In this document: piece by piece, positions 22,997-32,900 of the stretch
Numbering within the stretch: the stretch's first letter is position 1
How the letters are laid out: each line of letters starts with the position of its first letter
Source: Umbilicaria muhlenbergii
Lineage: Eukaryota > Ascomycota > Lecanoromycetes > Umbilicariales > Umbilicariaceae
DNA: 64,000 nt
Direction: 5' to 3'
Assembly: GCA_000611775.1 (NCBI GenBank)
Contig: KK106984.1
Span: 154,364 to 218,363, forward strand
Position numbers and translations under genes: made by a program
The notes under the pieces: model-generated
What the model was told of the DNA's origin: nothing
The model's database searches: none
What the model saw: the letters and a program-made list of their open reading frames with translations, nothing else

Positions 22997-24808
22997 ATGC
23001 CCTCCACCCGCATAACCGTTGCTTCAAATTCCAAGCAGTCCCAAAAATCCCCTCTTCTCATCCCTTCTTCTACATCTCTAGATCCTTCTTCTTCAAATTC
23101 ATGTAGAGCGCTGGTCATTAAAACAGCCCAGTCAAAGCTACGTCTTAAAAAAGCGAATAGGGTTTTTGTTGCCGGTACTGGCCAGGAACTGCTGGACGAA
23201 AACGATTGGAAGAGTGTGCTTAAGGACGATGTGGTACTTTTGGTGTCGGCGGGAGAAGAGTATGTCGGAGCCAGGAAAGAGGAGACCTCTGTGAACGGTG
23301 GTGGCCAAGGTAGCGGTCCACTATCAACTCAAGGAAACCCCGACTGTCCAGTCAACATCCTCGCCCACAATGCCTACGTCGACCCCTTATCAATCACCCA
23401 AGTCGAAACCACAGCTCGCACCCTCCCGGGCATCATCCACGCCGTCGGCCAACCCGACCTCCACCCCGGCACCAAATTCCCCATCGGCGCCGTCTTCGTC
23501 TCCAAAGGCTGGATCCACCCACCCCTGATAGGCGGCGACATCGGCTGCGGCATGGCGTGGTACAAAACCACTCTCTCCCGCAACCAAGTCGACGGCGACA
23601 AAGGCCGCAAGATCGCCGAGAAGCTTCGAGGCCTGGAGGGTGCCTGGCGAACGCAGTCCGATCGAGAAGCATGGCTGAGCGAGCACGCAACGGAGTCGAG
23701 TAGTGCTGGCGAAGAATGGGACGCCTCTCTCGGTACTATCGGCGCAGGGAACCATTTCGCCGAACTCCAAATCATCGAGGAAGCCAACACATCCACCCTC
23801 CCCGGTCTCACCCGGCAGCAAGCCCTCCACACCGACGACGTGGTGCTGCTCGTGCACTCCGGCTCCCGTGGCTATGGCGGGGATATACTAAAACGCTACA
23901 CGGCCGACAACCGCACCAGCATGCACGAGAGCGAGGCCCTTGCCACAGAATACCTGACCGAACACGCCCGCGCCTGCGACTGGGCGACCAAGAACCGCGA
24001 CCTGATAGCTTTGAGGTTCCTAGCGTGTCTGGAGCCCGGGAACGAGGCGTGGGATCTCGGCATCAACGATCGGAACGCTGGCGCAACGGATGCGACCAAG
24101 GTTGTTGCGGCAAGAGAGAGTGTTAGGCAGAGGAAGGTGGTGGATATCTGGCACAACAACGTCGAGCGAGCGATGTGGCCGCCCGCCGCCCCTCCCCCCG
24201 CTGCCACCTCCACATCCTCCGCCCCCTCCGACCCTTCCCACCCACCAACTACGCCCCACCCCGTCTTCATCCACCGCAAAGGCGCAGCCCCAACCCTCCA
24301 CCCCCGCACCCACCTCCCCCTCGCATTCCTCCCCCTCCCCGGCTCCCGCGCCACCCCGACCCTCCTCCTCCACCCCCTGCACCCCCCCTCCACCGCCCAC
24401 GGCCTCACGAACGCCCTCTCCCTCGCCCACGGCGCCGGCCGCGCCATGTCCCGCGCCAAAGCCAGCACCGCCATCGCCCACAAATACGCCGGCAAAAGCG
24501 ACGACCTGCTCCGCGGGGACTACGTGCGCGCCGACAAGTGGGGGAATAAAAAGACCGCGGGTACGGGTGCGGGTGCGGCGGGAATGGGCGCGGAGACGGG
24601 GCGGCAAGGAGGGGCGGCGGAAACGTGGGGGAAGGGTTTGCGCGGCGGGACGTGGGTTGTTTGCGACGAGAAGGCGCTGGTGTGGGAAGAGGCGCCGGAG
24701 GCGTACAAGGACGTTTGGGCCGTGGGGGAGGATTTGGAGAGGGCGGGGGTGGCGGCGAGGAAGGGGTGGGCGAGGGGGGTGGTGAGTTACAAGGTTCGGT
24801 TTGATTAG
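22997..24808 (+). CDS. RtcB-family RNA ligase (fungal type)
   Basis: Intronless, 603 aa. RtcB enzymes join RNA 2',3'-cyclic phosphate (or 3'-phosphate) ends to 5'-OH ends using GTP and Mn2+. The signature blocks are all present in order: VGQPDLHPGTKFPIGAVF, GGDIGCGM (about residue 180; metal-binding Asp and Cys), GAGNHF (about 250), HSGSRG (about 287), FIHRKGA (about 425) and SLAHGAGR (about 478), whose His is the guanylylated residue in characterised RtcBs. The region between HSGSRG and HRKGA is atypical and includes a proline/serine-rich insert. Residues about 30-95 before the catalytic domain (ALVIKTAQSKLRLKKANRVF, then GEEYVG) look like a ubiquitin-like fold. Such proteins are often labelled release-factor-H-coupled RctB. 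The canonical fungal tRNA ligase is Trl1, so the substrate here is unknown. The 3' half is very GC-rich. Confidence 0.88.
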   Translation: MPSTRITVASNSKQSQKSPLLIPSSTSLDPSSSNSCRALVIKTAQSKLRLKKANRVFVAGTGQELLDENDWKSVLKDDVVLLVSAGEEYVGARKEETSVNGGGQGSGPLSTQGNPDCPVNILAHNAYVDPLSITQVETTARTLPGIIHAVGQPDLHPGTKFPIGAVFVSKGWIHPPLIGGDIGCGMAWYKTTLSRNQVDGDKGRKIAEKLRGLEGAWRTQSDREAWLSEHATESSSAGEEWDASLGTIGAGNHFAELQIIEEANTSTLPGLTRQQALHTDDVVLLVHSGSRGYGGDILKRYTADNRTSMHESEALATEYLTEHARACDWATKNRDLIALRFLACLEPGNEAWDLGINDRNAGATDATKVVAARESVRQRKVVDIWHNNVERAMWPPAAPPPAATSTSSAPSDPSHPPTTPHPVFIHRKGAAPTLHPRTHLPLAFLPLPGSRATPTLLLHPLHPPSTAHGLTNALSLAHGAGRAMSRAKASTAIAHKYAGKSDDLLRGDYVRADKWGNKKTAGTGAGAAGMGAETGRQGGAAETWGKGLRGGTWVVCDEKALVWEEAPEAYKDVWAVGEDLERAGVAARKGWARGVVSYKVRFD

Positions 24809-25302
24809 GGGGTGTGTGAAGCCGGGTGGGGGGCGGTCGGTTTGATGGGCAGGGCAGAACAGAAGCATGGGCAGGGAAAGTGCCGAGGACGAGGTTTGAA
24901 GAGAGTGAGTTGGATTGGGGTGGACCTTGAATGTGCGACGGTGTGGGCGCTGATGTTCGGTTTTTATAGATCAGGGCGTCAATCAGAATCAGCAGCTCGG
25001 GTGGTGTGGCTCTGCGGACGTGGAAAGGCGACTGTAGAGAAAGGTAGGGTGAGATGCAAGGATGTTTGACGACCACGAGATGCGTGGAGCTCAAGAGTTA
25101 AAAGTACATTTTTGAAGTAAAAGCTGGAACTCGGATCCCACTTGTCCATCCTCAAGTCTCTTCCTTCCTTCCGTTGATGCCATTATGTCCACGTTCCATA
25201 TGCCATGCTCACACACTGCCATTACCAATACCAGTTCCGAATTCGATTCTCTTATGCAATATCACCAGGAAGTTATCTCACACTTCTCAGTCGCCCATCT
25301 CC
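24809..25302. other. Convergent spacer between RtcB and SOD genes
   Basis: G-rich just after the RtcB stop, then ordinary. No gene supported. Confidence 0.5.
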
Positions 25303-26118
25303 TTACAAGAACAACGCCATTCCAGCCGCCACCACCGCACCCAACCCGACAACATTCGCCGCCGCACCACCGGTATACGGCACCTGAGTCGAAGTCGGTC
25401 CCGCCTTCGTCGCCGACGCCGAAGTCGAAGCATTGCCCGCCTGCAGCGTGAAGTTGGCGCAAGTCAGTCTCGTGGTGTTGGAGGTGTGAATGACGATACT
25501 CCTATTGCCGAAGAATGACTCGGGACCCTTCAGGGTGGAGACGTAGAGGTCGAGGTAGCTGGTCTGGAAGGGCGATGTGGTAATGTTGCCGTGCTTGCCT
25601 GCCAGGTCGCCGACTTGGCATGTTTCGGGCTGGGTGGGGTCGCAGGGGGGGATCTCGCCGCGGAGGTAGGGGTCAAGGTGGGCTTTGGTGCCGGCGCAGG
25701 AACCGTTGGTCGGGACGGGTTGGTCGTGGATGTGGTAGACTGGTGGGGGGGAGGTTTGTTAGTCTCTTTCTTGTTCTTTGCTTTCCTTCTGGCAACTGAT
25801 GGCTCAGGTATAGGAGTGCGAGGAGATGGACTTACGGAACGGTCCCAATGCCGCAGATGGGAACCCACTCAAGTTGACGGTGAAGACTACACCGGTTCCG
25901 TTGGAGTTCGAGGTGCCCGACACGTACCCGCGGATGTTGGTCGTGTTGCTGTTGGGGAGAGTCGCGGTGTAGGTTACGCCGAGCGGGTTGTTTTGCGTGA
26001 TGGCTGCATTTCCGAGTTTGCCAGTTGTGCCGGGGATGACGGGGCCGTCGATGGAGCCGACTTGGGCGTGGGTGAGGAGAGCGAGAGGGAGGATAGAGAG
26101 GACGGTTGAGGCACGCAT
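25303..26118 (-). CDS. Secreted GPI-anchored Cu-only superoxide dismutase-like protein
   Basis: Extracellular superoxide dismutase of the cell wall or plasma membrane, expected to detoxify superoxide. Exons 26118-25836 and 25739-25303 give 239 aa. A signal peptide MRASTVLSILPLALLTHAQ starts the protein. The SOD-fold core has the copper-ligand motifs YHIHDQPV near 95-102, GKHGN and RSIVIHTSN, plus paired cysteines (NGSCAG, IPPCDP, ETCQVG, LTCANF). The zinc loop of cytosolic Cu/Zn SOD is not recognisable, as in Candida SOD5-type Cu-only enzymes. The end has a Ser/Thr-rich stalk, then a small-residue omega-site region and hydrophobic tail (VVGLGAVVAAGMALFL), a typical GPI signal. Confidence 0.87.
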
Positions 26119-27511
26119 ATTGGTTGGTGAGGTTCGGGTATGCTTGGTGAGGTGGAAAAATGGAAAATTGACTGAGCTGGTGAGGTACCTTCGTCAGCCT
26201 CTTTATGAGACCTTTCAAGGCAGTTTTCTGGGGGAAGCAGAGGTTGAGGGTGAGCTTTGAGGGCTGAATACTTAGCAGTGAACGAGAGACTGTGTCTTTT
26301 GGAACGAAGGTGGCCGGTGGAACGAAAGATGTGAGCGAGTGGGAAGGAGATGGAGGCGAGAAAACAAGAGAAGACGGACGGCTTGAGTGTCTCGTTACCT
26401 GGAACAGGGGCGTGGCAGAGGGGGCTGGGAGTGCGCGGCAAGGTGACGGGTTGCTCGCTGCTTCGACCATCAACACGCGCGTTCAGGCAGCCGATGTGAT
26501 TGGCGAGCCAAGGAAGTTGCCGGCCTGTCCACCCCAGGAAACTCGGATGCACTAAAAACACCACAGGGCGACAGCAAGGCATCATATTGGCTCGGTTTCG
26601 CATCTCGCCATCGGATCGTTTTATGCTTCTTTGATGCATCTTGGATTGCGAACGCAGCTTTTCGGTTCTATCATTGGTCCCAGCAATCCATTGATTCACT
26701 TGTGATGATGTTCATTATTGTTTTTCATTATTGTTTTTTGTCTCTTGCTCATCTGCGACGAGGACTCGTGCAGAAGTGCATTTCCCCACGGTGCGGGGAT
26801 GCGGCGTTGGTGCCTCGCCTCCCGGCAGGATCGTGGCGCTAATTGCCTTGTCCCCTGCGCCCTGGCTCTGCCACCAACTGGTGCCTGACTGCGGCCTGAC
26901 TCCGATTGCGGGACGTCGCATTATTTCTAAGCCTTGTGGACACGGGGACCTACTGGATATCCCGCTGTGATTTCCAACCACGTGCAAGTATCTCATATCT
27001 TCAGAAGTTCAGATGCTTTCAATCGCTCCGGACCGGAGTCCGGAAGGTTGGTGGCGATGGCAAGTAGAGCTGCAGTAAGCGCACTGCTGCTCCGATGCAA
27101 GTCAGCGTTGTCATCATGTTGGTGGAATCATTGGGTGGAATCCTAGCCGGAGCAGTATCTCATCCTCTGCGAAAATAATAATAAAATGAAGATGACGTCA
27201 CGACTCCATCCTTCGAATCCCATTTTTTGATGTGTGCGGTGCGCAACCCGAGGGTCGGCTCGACGAGTCCACTGCGACCCAGTGGCCGTGCCGCTTCTTA
27301 GTCCATGTGCCGTCGCCACGATCTTGTCGGAACATTGTCTCGTTTGAGACAGATCCGGGCACTATTGAAGTGCAAATACTAAGGTACGCATCAAAGTCTT
27401 AATACGTAATATGGATTGTGAAGGACGGCATGTTTCACTACTCTAAAGTGACCTCAATTCGTCATTCGGACAACTGCTCAGACCACATGGAAGCGGAAGT
27501 GAGCAGTCACA
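26119..27511. other. Intergenic, no gene recognised
   Basis: Divergent spacer of 1.4 kb between the SOD gene and the acetyltransferase. Open frames on the minus strand around 25970-26700 are opposite or upstream of the SOD start and show no family resemblance. Confidence 0.5.
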
Positions 27512-28201
27512 ATGAACGCCCCTTCCCTAGATCTGACCGAGCCCCATATCAACATAGTGCTCTTGCCACATGGCTGCCCAGATCAGAAGGCGGAGGCAGA
27601 GATGGTTCTCCGTCTTCGAGACTTTCGCCTCGAGTCGTTGCAACTAGCGCCAGAAGCATTTGCATCCAGCTACGAACATGAGAGTCAATTCACAGATGAT
27701 GTTTGGCGCCAGCGCCTAGAAAATCCCCGTGCGCAGCACATCATCGCTGTGCTGGGTAATCCTGGGAATTTTGATTTGGACAGGGGCCTAGCTTCAAAGA
27801 CATGGGCGGGTATGATAGTAGTCCACCATAGGTCAAGCACGGAAGACATTGAGCCAGCAAGGTCACCCTGGGAAACAACATCCTCCCAGACATCCAAGAC
27901 ATTATCTACATCGTACCATCTCAACGGTTTCTTTGTCCATCCCTCTGCTCGGCGAATGGGTCTAGGGCAGCGGCTGCTTCAAGCGGCCTTGCAATATGTG
28001 AAGGATGCCGCCGCAATGGAAGGGTTGCCATCCTCAAGAATCACCGTGATTGTTGACTCCTCGAATCAGGCGGCGCTAGCCGTATATGAGAAATGTGGTT
28101 TCATGACTGTTAAAGAAAGTGCTTACCAGATTGGAGAGGGACCTCTGAGAGCCGCGCGAAGTATGATTCAAAATATTGCGGTGCAGAAGGAGCGAACGTA
28201 G
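27512..28201 (+). CDS. GNAT-family N-acetyltransferase
   Basis: A single-exon protein of 229 aa. The GNAT motif A is clear: LNGFFVHPSARRMGLGQRLL at about residues 140-159, with the acetyl-CoA pyrophosphate loop RRMGLGQ. Motif B-like strand/helix ITVIVDSSNQAALAVYEKCG and FMTVKES follow, as expected. The N-terminal part VLRLRDFRLESLQLAPEAFA resembles fungal GNATs that act on small molecules or protein N-termini. Acceptor unknown. Start: the first ATG in frame, MNAPSLDLTEPH; a different-frame ATG lies just upstream. Confidence 0.85.
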   Translation: MNAPSLDLTEPHINIVLLPHGCPDQKAEAEMVLRLRDFRLESLQLAPEAFASSYEHESQFTDDVWRQRLENPRAQHIIAVLGNPGNFDLDRGLASKTWAGMIVVHHRSSTEDIEPARSPWETTSSQTSKTLSTSYHLNGFFVHPSARRMGLGQRLLQAALQYVKDAAAMEGLPSSRITVIVDSSNQAALAVYEKCGFMTVKESAYQIGEGPLRAARSMIQNIAVQKERT

Positions 28202-28625
28202 GATACCCACGATCCGAAGGCAGTACAGGTTTTCTCGAGACGTTCGTTGTACGATGTATACCGTGGACAGTGCTACATCGCGGTGCTGCTCTTGCTTGTG
28301 ATTGTGAGCGCGCCACTCCTTTTAGTCGCTCACGGATGTTTTTCAATCGATGCGTACTTCTTCACAATACTCGCCACCATGTAGGCACGCTCTTTATGAG
28401 TCAATTTGGAGCTTTGAATAATCTGTGAATTAGCCTCCCAAGCTTGTTTCTTTCTACTAGCGGCCTTTGGGTTGTGACTACTAGTGCAACCTTGCCGTAC
28501 AGGGCATGGAAGAGGCTGTAACGAAAGCTGTTTCTTCTAAGATGTATTGCCCTGATCCCCATCTATTGACCTATTCGTGTTCTTCTTATCAATTAATCCA
28601 TTGTTGAGTATTTCAGTTGTGTAAT
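28202..28625. other. Intergenic
   Basis: A 424-bp spacer in which I see no gene or distinct signal. Confidence 0.45.
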
Positions 28626-29661
28626 ATGTCTCCTTCAGAACTGATCGCCATGACCTATTTCGGCCAGCTTCATGTTAATTGCAGATGTCCCACAAGTGAT
28701 AGAACCGATGACTTTGCATATACCCATTTGGAGTTGCCCACGTCAAAAGCTGCATGTACGTCGGGCCTGGGGGCACTTTCCAAGTTACCGCCGGAAATAA
28801 GGCGTCTAATCTGGCGATACCTTATGCCTGAACACTGATCGAAACGCCAGAAAACCCTACCGCTGTACCTTGATCCTCGCTATTCTTATTGCTACGCTTG
28901 CCAGATCCGCGGAACTGCAACGGATCGAAGTGGTTTTGTTCGAAAACGATCCGTCGACATGGTACAACCACGATTTAGCCCAACGCTCAGTTGACTGGTT
29001 CAACGATACCGATCTTGAGCAGCTTCTGGGACCTTTCCGGTACCTCCGAAGGGTGCATCACGCTAAGATCGAGTTACCGCCTCACACTAAAGCTGGGGAG
29101 CATCTGATGTGGTTTTCCAAAGAGATTGCAAACAGCATGATGACACCTAGAACCTTTGGTGCCAAGAAGGACGAAGAGGGTTTTGATGACGCAGATATGG
29201 ATGACACAGAGCGAACAATATCCATTCGACTCGACCTGGCCCTGGATACTTTGGAAGGCTCGACAACCGCTATTCTCCGACGAGACCGGTTCGACAACTG
29301 GTATGATTACACAAGGGAAATACTCAAGCTCATCCATGGCAACAACGATCTTTCTCATCAGGAGTGCATGGGGGTCGACGCGAGTTTGTATGCTCGCTAC
29401 AAGGCCTATCGCTCGTGGGACCCTTATTCCGAAAGAATGATAAAAGCTATGGGTTATGACTCGTACGATCTTGAATACTTTGAAGTCCAGAATCAGTGGA
29501 TACAACACTACCCTGGGGGTATTCCTGCCAGGGGATCTCATGGGTGGCAACGACACATGACCAGGTTTCCCTGGGACGAGAAGCGTCTTTCCTGCGATGA
29601 TGCGGCGAATCCAGTCGTGGTCTATCTAGAAGTTTTTCCTAAGTTTTCGTCCTCTGACTAG
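28626..29661 (+). pseudogene. 2EXR / F-box-like domain gene with a frameshift
   Basis: The first frame, 28626-28838 (MSPSELIAMTYFGQLHVN), ends LGALSKLPPEIRRLIWRYLM then a stop; the LPPEIRRLIW block is the hallmark of the fungal 2EXR/F-box-like domain. The protein-like sequence continues in another frame to 29661, with NTDRNARKPYRC just after the break, then ELQRIEVVLFENDPSTWYN and LLGPFRYLRRVHHAKIEL, and a C-terminal part ending VYLEVFPKFSSSD. The two frames meet near 28830. No GT donor precedes the stop, so an intron does not explain it. Either the gene is a recent pseudogene or the assembly has a one-base error; the rest of the sequence shows no other damage. Such proteins are of unknown function in fungi. 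Confidence 0.65.
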
Positions 29662-30169
29662 TATCGATCCAATAGAAAGACGTTGTGCAATCGTTGAGTG
29701 TACTCGTATTCAGACGTTTTCACAACTGCTGCCCATCTAGATACATTTTATCCCCATATTAGCTCACTCGCATCATGCTACTGGTTTAACAGTCCTAGAT
29801 CAGGGCTTATAGTCCAGTCTCCACCTTTCTCGGTTCCCCCATTGTTATCCATGCAGATATCAGCTCGAGATCAGGAATTGAAAGCTCCGCATCCAGAATT
29901 AATTCCCTGGGCACCTCACATTAGCTTGTAACACCGTAGCTTCAGAGAAAACACATAGGACTGCTTCGATGTTCGATGAAATCAACATTAAGAGAAAGCA
30001 TTGAGGCTTTCCCGAAGGCCTTCCGTAGGGCTATTGCGCTAGCGCAGAAACTAGCTCGCCACACATTGTCCATAAGCGACTCATCTCGACCGAACTTCCT
30101 TAACCACGAGCCACGAAAAGCGCAAATCCTCACCAAAAGAATTAATCATTCTTCTGGAAGACTGTCATC
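29662..30169. other. Intergenic, promoter of the uL1 gene
   Basis: About 500 bp upstream of a ribosomal protein gene; no gene or clear named motif seen. Confidence 0.45.
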
Positions 30170-31024
30170 ATGTCCAAAATCACAGTCGGTATGTCGTCCA
30201 TGAAGCGCTCTCCTGTCAGAAATCAAATCGACTAACAGATTTATTTTCCAGCCGGAGTGCGCACGAACGTGCAGTCGCTACTCGATTACTCTCTCAACGA
30301 GAAGAAGCGAAACTTCCTCGAGACCGTCGAGTTGCAGATCGGCCTCAAGAACTATGACCCGCAGCGTGACAAGCGTTTCTCCGGAACCGTCAAGCTTCCC
30401 CGTGTCCCCCGCCCTGGGATGAGCATCTGGTATGTGGCTGCGGATACCGAGCGGATAATACTTATGATGGCTTGATTGCAATGGCAAAGGCTGACGTTTC
30501 TTGGTGGATAGTGTCCTTGGTGACCAGCACGACATCGACCGAGCCAAGCATCACGGTGTTGACGCCATGTCCGCCGATGACTTGAAGAAGCTCAACAAGA
30601 ACAAGAAGCTCATCAAGAAGCTCGCCCGCAAGTACGATGCCTTCGTTTCCTCCGACACCCTGATCAAGCAGATCCCCCGTCTCTTGGGTCCCGGTCTCTC
30701 CAAGGGTAAGTCATTGGCGCCATACTGCTCCTTGTGACGGGTTTGCTAAACCTAACACCAGCCGGCAAATTCCCAACGCCCATCTCGCACAACGAAGACC
30801 TGGCCTCCAAGATCACCGAAGTCAAGTCAACGATCAAGTTCCAATTAAAGAAGGTGCTGTGCTTGGGTGTTGCTGTTGGAAACGTAGGGATGACGGAGGA
30901 CGAACTCATCTCGAACATCATGTTGGCCATCAACTACCTCGTCAGTCTGCTCAAGAAAGGTTGGCAGAACGTGGGCAGTCTTACAGTGAAGGCATCGATG
31001 TCACCGCCGAAGTGTCTGTACTAG
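30170..31024 (+). CDS. 60S ribosomal protein uL1 (RPL10A / L1)
   Basis: Component of the L1 stalk of the large ribosomal subunit, which helps release deacylated tRNA. Exons 30170-30188 (19 nt), 30252-30429, 30512-30705 and 30762-31024 give 217 aa, exactly the usual length for eukaryotic uL1. The N-terminus [19 protein letters not shown], the [20 protein letters not shown] block, the [18 protein letters not shown] junction across the last intron and the [16 protein letters not shown] end are all standard. A short first coding exon split after the sixth codon is common in fungal ribosomal protein genes. Confidence 0.96.
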
Positions 31025-32005
31025 ATGTTGGTCACTGTGTGAATGCTCGCCATCGCTTTCGCACATAGCCTAGCATGCATGCCGGTGGTAACTCGCCGGT
31101 AGACATAGTCAAGATGACCAATCTATGTACAAGTTTCCAAAGCTTGCAGTCTTTGGCCAACTGTAGATTTGAACTTTTGATTAGATGGAGCTGTAATAAA
31201 TTGTGTTATGAAGTTTTCAGTGGTATGACTAGGAGGATACGACTGTAGAGTCTGGCTAACAGAACATATAAAAGCCCGACGATGAACGCTCTACACACAG
31301 CTAGCAAGGCGGCCTGCAGTTATGACACCAAGAGCTGGCCAACAGGGCTTGAGCTCGACCGTAACAACCAGCAGACGAAGTTTTCGGCTTCGACTAGGAG
31401 GACGTCAAATTCACAGACAGCCACCCGGCCTTCACGGCGACAACCCGTAAGCTAAGCCTCAAGCTAACATCGCACGAATAGTTCACTCCGTCAACACACA
31501 AATGTAGCGTCCATCCCACAACTCCGATCCATCTTCCACGGAACACGCGCAGTTGGTAGGAAAGAACGAACGCCTTCTCTCAAGGGAGGCGGGAACGGAA
31601 GGAAACCCACATGAGAGCGACTCTTGCGAGAAGCTCATCAGAATAACCCTCAGCAAGCCGCCGTAGCGGACCTCCCAGATGAAGGTTATTAGAATTAATA
31701 GCCTCTACTGATGATGAGGGGAAAAGAAGAGAGGAGAGGGACGGTGAGGTGCGTTTTAAGGACTTTTTTCGTTAGCGCAGATTAGGCGAGGTGAGAGAGG
31801 GTTTGCGCTAAGCCTTGGAGCAAGGGGAAGAGGGAGCTTTCCGCCCTGGAAGATACGGAGCGGGGGGTTCACCCCGCTGGACCGTTCCTCGAGTTGTGTA
31901 TATAATATATCATAATGTGAAGCTCCGCGGCCTCAGGGCTTACCGTGGGCCCTACGTCTTCAGCCTCTCTCAGTTCTTTCCACGCGAACAGCAATCCCAC
32001 CCACC
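31025..32005. other. Intergenic upstream of the thioesterase gene
   Basis: No gene supported. A TATA-like stretch (tgtatataatatat) at 31897-31910 lies about 95 bp upstream of the thioesterase ATG. Confidence 0.5.
31897..31910 (+). promoter_or_regulatory. TATA-like element upstream of the thioesterase gene
   Basis: An A/T stretch tgtatataatatat in an otherwise GC-rich neighbourhood, about 95 bp before the start codon at 32006; position and sequence fit a core promoter element. Confidence 0.4.
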
Positions 32006-32900
32006 ATGGCGCAAGCCCCCCCAATCTCCATCGAGCCCATCTCCCCATCCTCAAACCCCGCCACCATAATCTTCCTGCACGGTTTCGGCGACGACGCCGA
32101 AGGCTGGACCGGTACCTCCCCTCCCCTATCCCCTTCAATCGCCTCTCTACCAGCTCATCTAACCCCACCATGCAGGACTCGTCCAGCAATTCCAAACCGC
32201 CCACAAACTCCCGCACATCCATTGGCTCCTCCCCAACGCGCCCCACAACCACAACGCCATGACTCGCGCCTGGTTCGAACCGCACGCCTTCTCGCCTATA
32301 CCCATGCCCGTGCGCTCGTCCGATCCCTCTTCCTCCTCCTCCAATAACGACGCAGAAGAAGAAGAAGACGAAGACGAAGAAGGCCAGCGTCGAAGCGTAG
32401 AATACATATGGAGCCTAGTGGGGCAAGAAATAGAGAGAGGAGTCAAGCCTGAGAGGATCATAGTCGGGGGATTCAGTCAGGGCGCTGCTATTAGTTTAAT
32501 GCTCGGACTCGGCGTCGGTCGTAGCGACAAACCTCGGAGGAGTGTCGGCGGGGTGGTGGCACTCTCCGGCTACCTACCCTGGAACAAGTCCATTCGGGAG
32601 GATGTGACCGCCGCGAAGCATGAGTCATCGAACTCTGAGTCCTCGTCGCATGAACCCTCGCATCCCAAACCCCCGCAGCAAACTCTGTCCTCCAACCCGT
32701 CCCCGCGGTTCTTCCTCGCGCACGGGACGCGCGATCAATTGGTGCCAATGCGGATTTTTCGGCAGACGAGAGAGAGGGTGGAGGGGTTGGTGGGGGGGGG
32801 GAGGTGTACGGTGGAGGTTTATGAGGGGATGGCGCATTCGACGGCGGGGGCGGAGGTTAGGGATTTGTGTAAGTGGTTGGAGGAGGTGCTGCCGGAGTGA
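32006..32900 (+). CDS. Acyl-protein thioesterase 1 (serine carboxylesterase)
   Basis: Alpha/beta hydrolase that removes palmitoyl groups from proteins such as G-alpha subunits and Ras; cytosolic. Exons 32006-32111 and 32176-32900 give 276 aa. The fold landmarks are IIFLHGFGDDAEGW at 21-34 (oxyanion loop), HWLLPNAPH, the nucleophile elbow GGFSQGAA with Ser136, GTRDQLVP with Asp222 and GMAHST with His256, completing the triad. Two low-complexity inserts stand out: a serine run followed by about a dozen acidic residues around 86-106, and a Ser/Pro-rich loop around 183-212. Both are surface-loop positions. The 3' end is strongly G-rich. Confidence 0.92.

Noticed and set aside
24020-24868. Long minus-strand open frame opposite the RtcB 3' half
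   Set aside because: Same cause: extreme GC content of the coding strand removes stops from the opposite frame.
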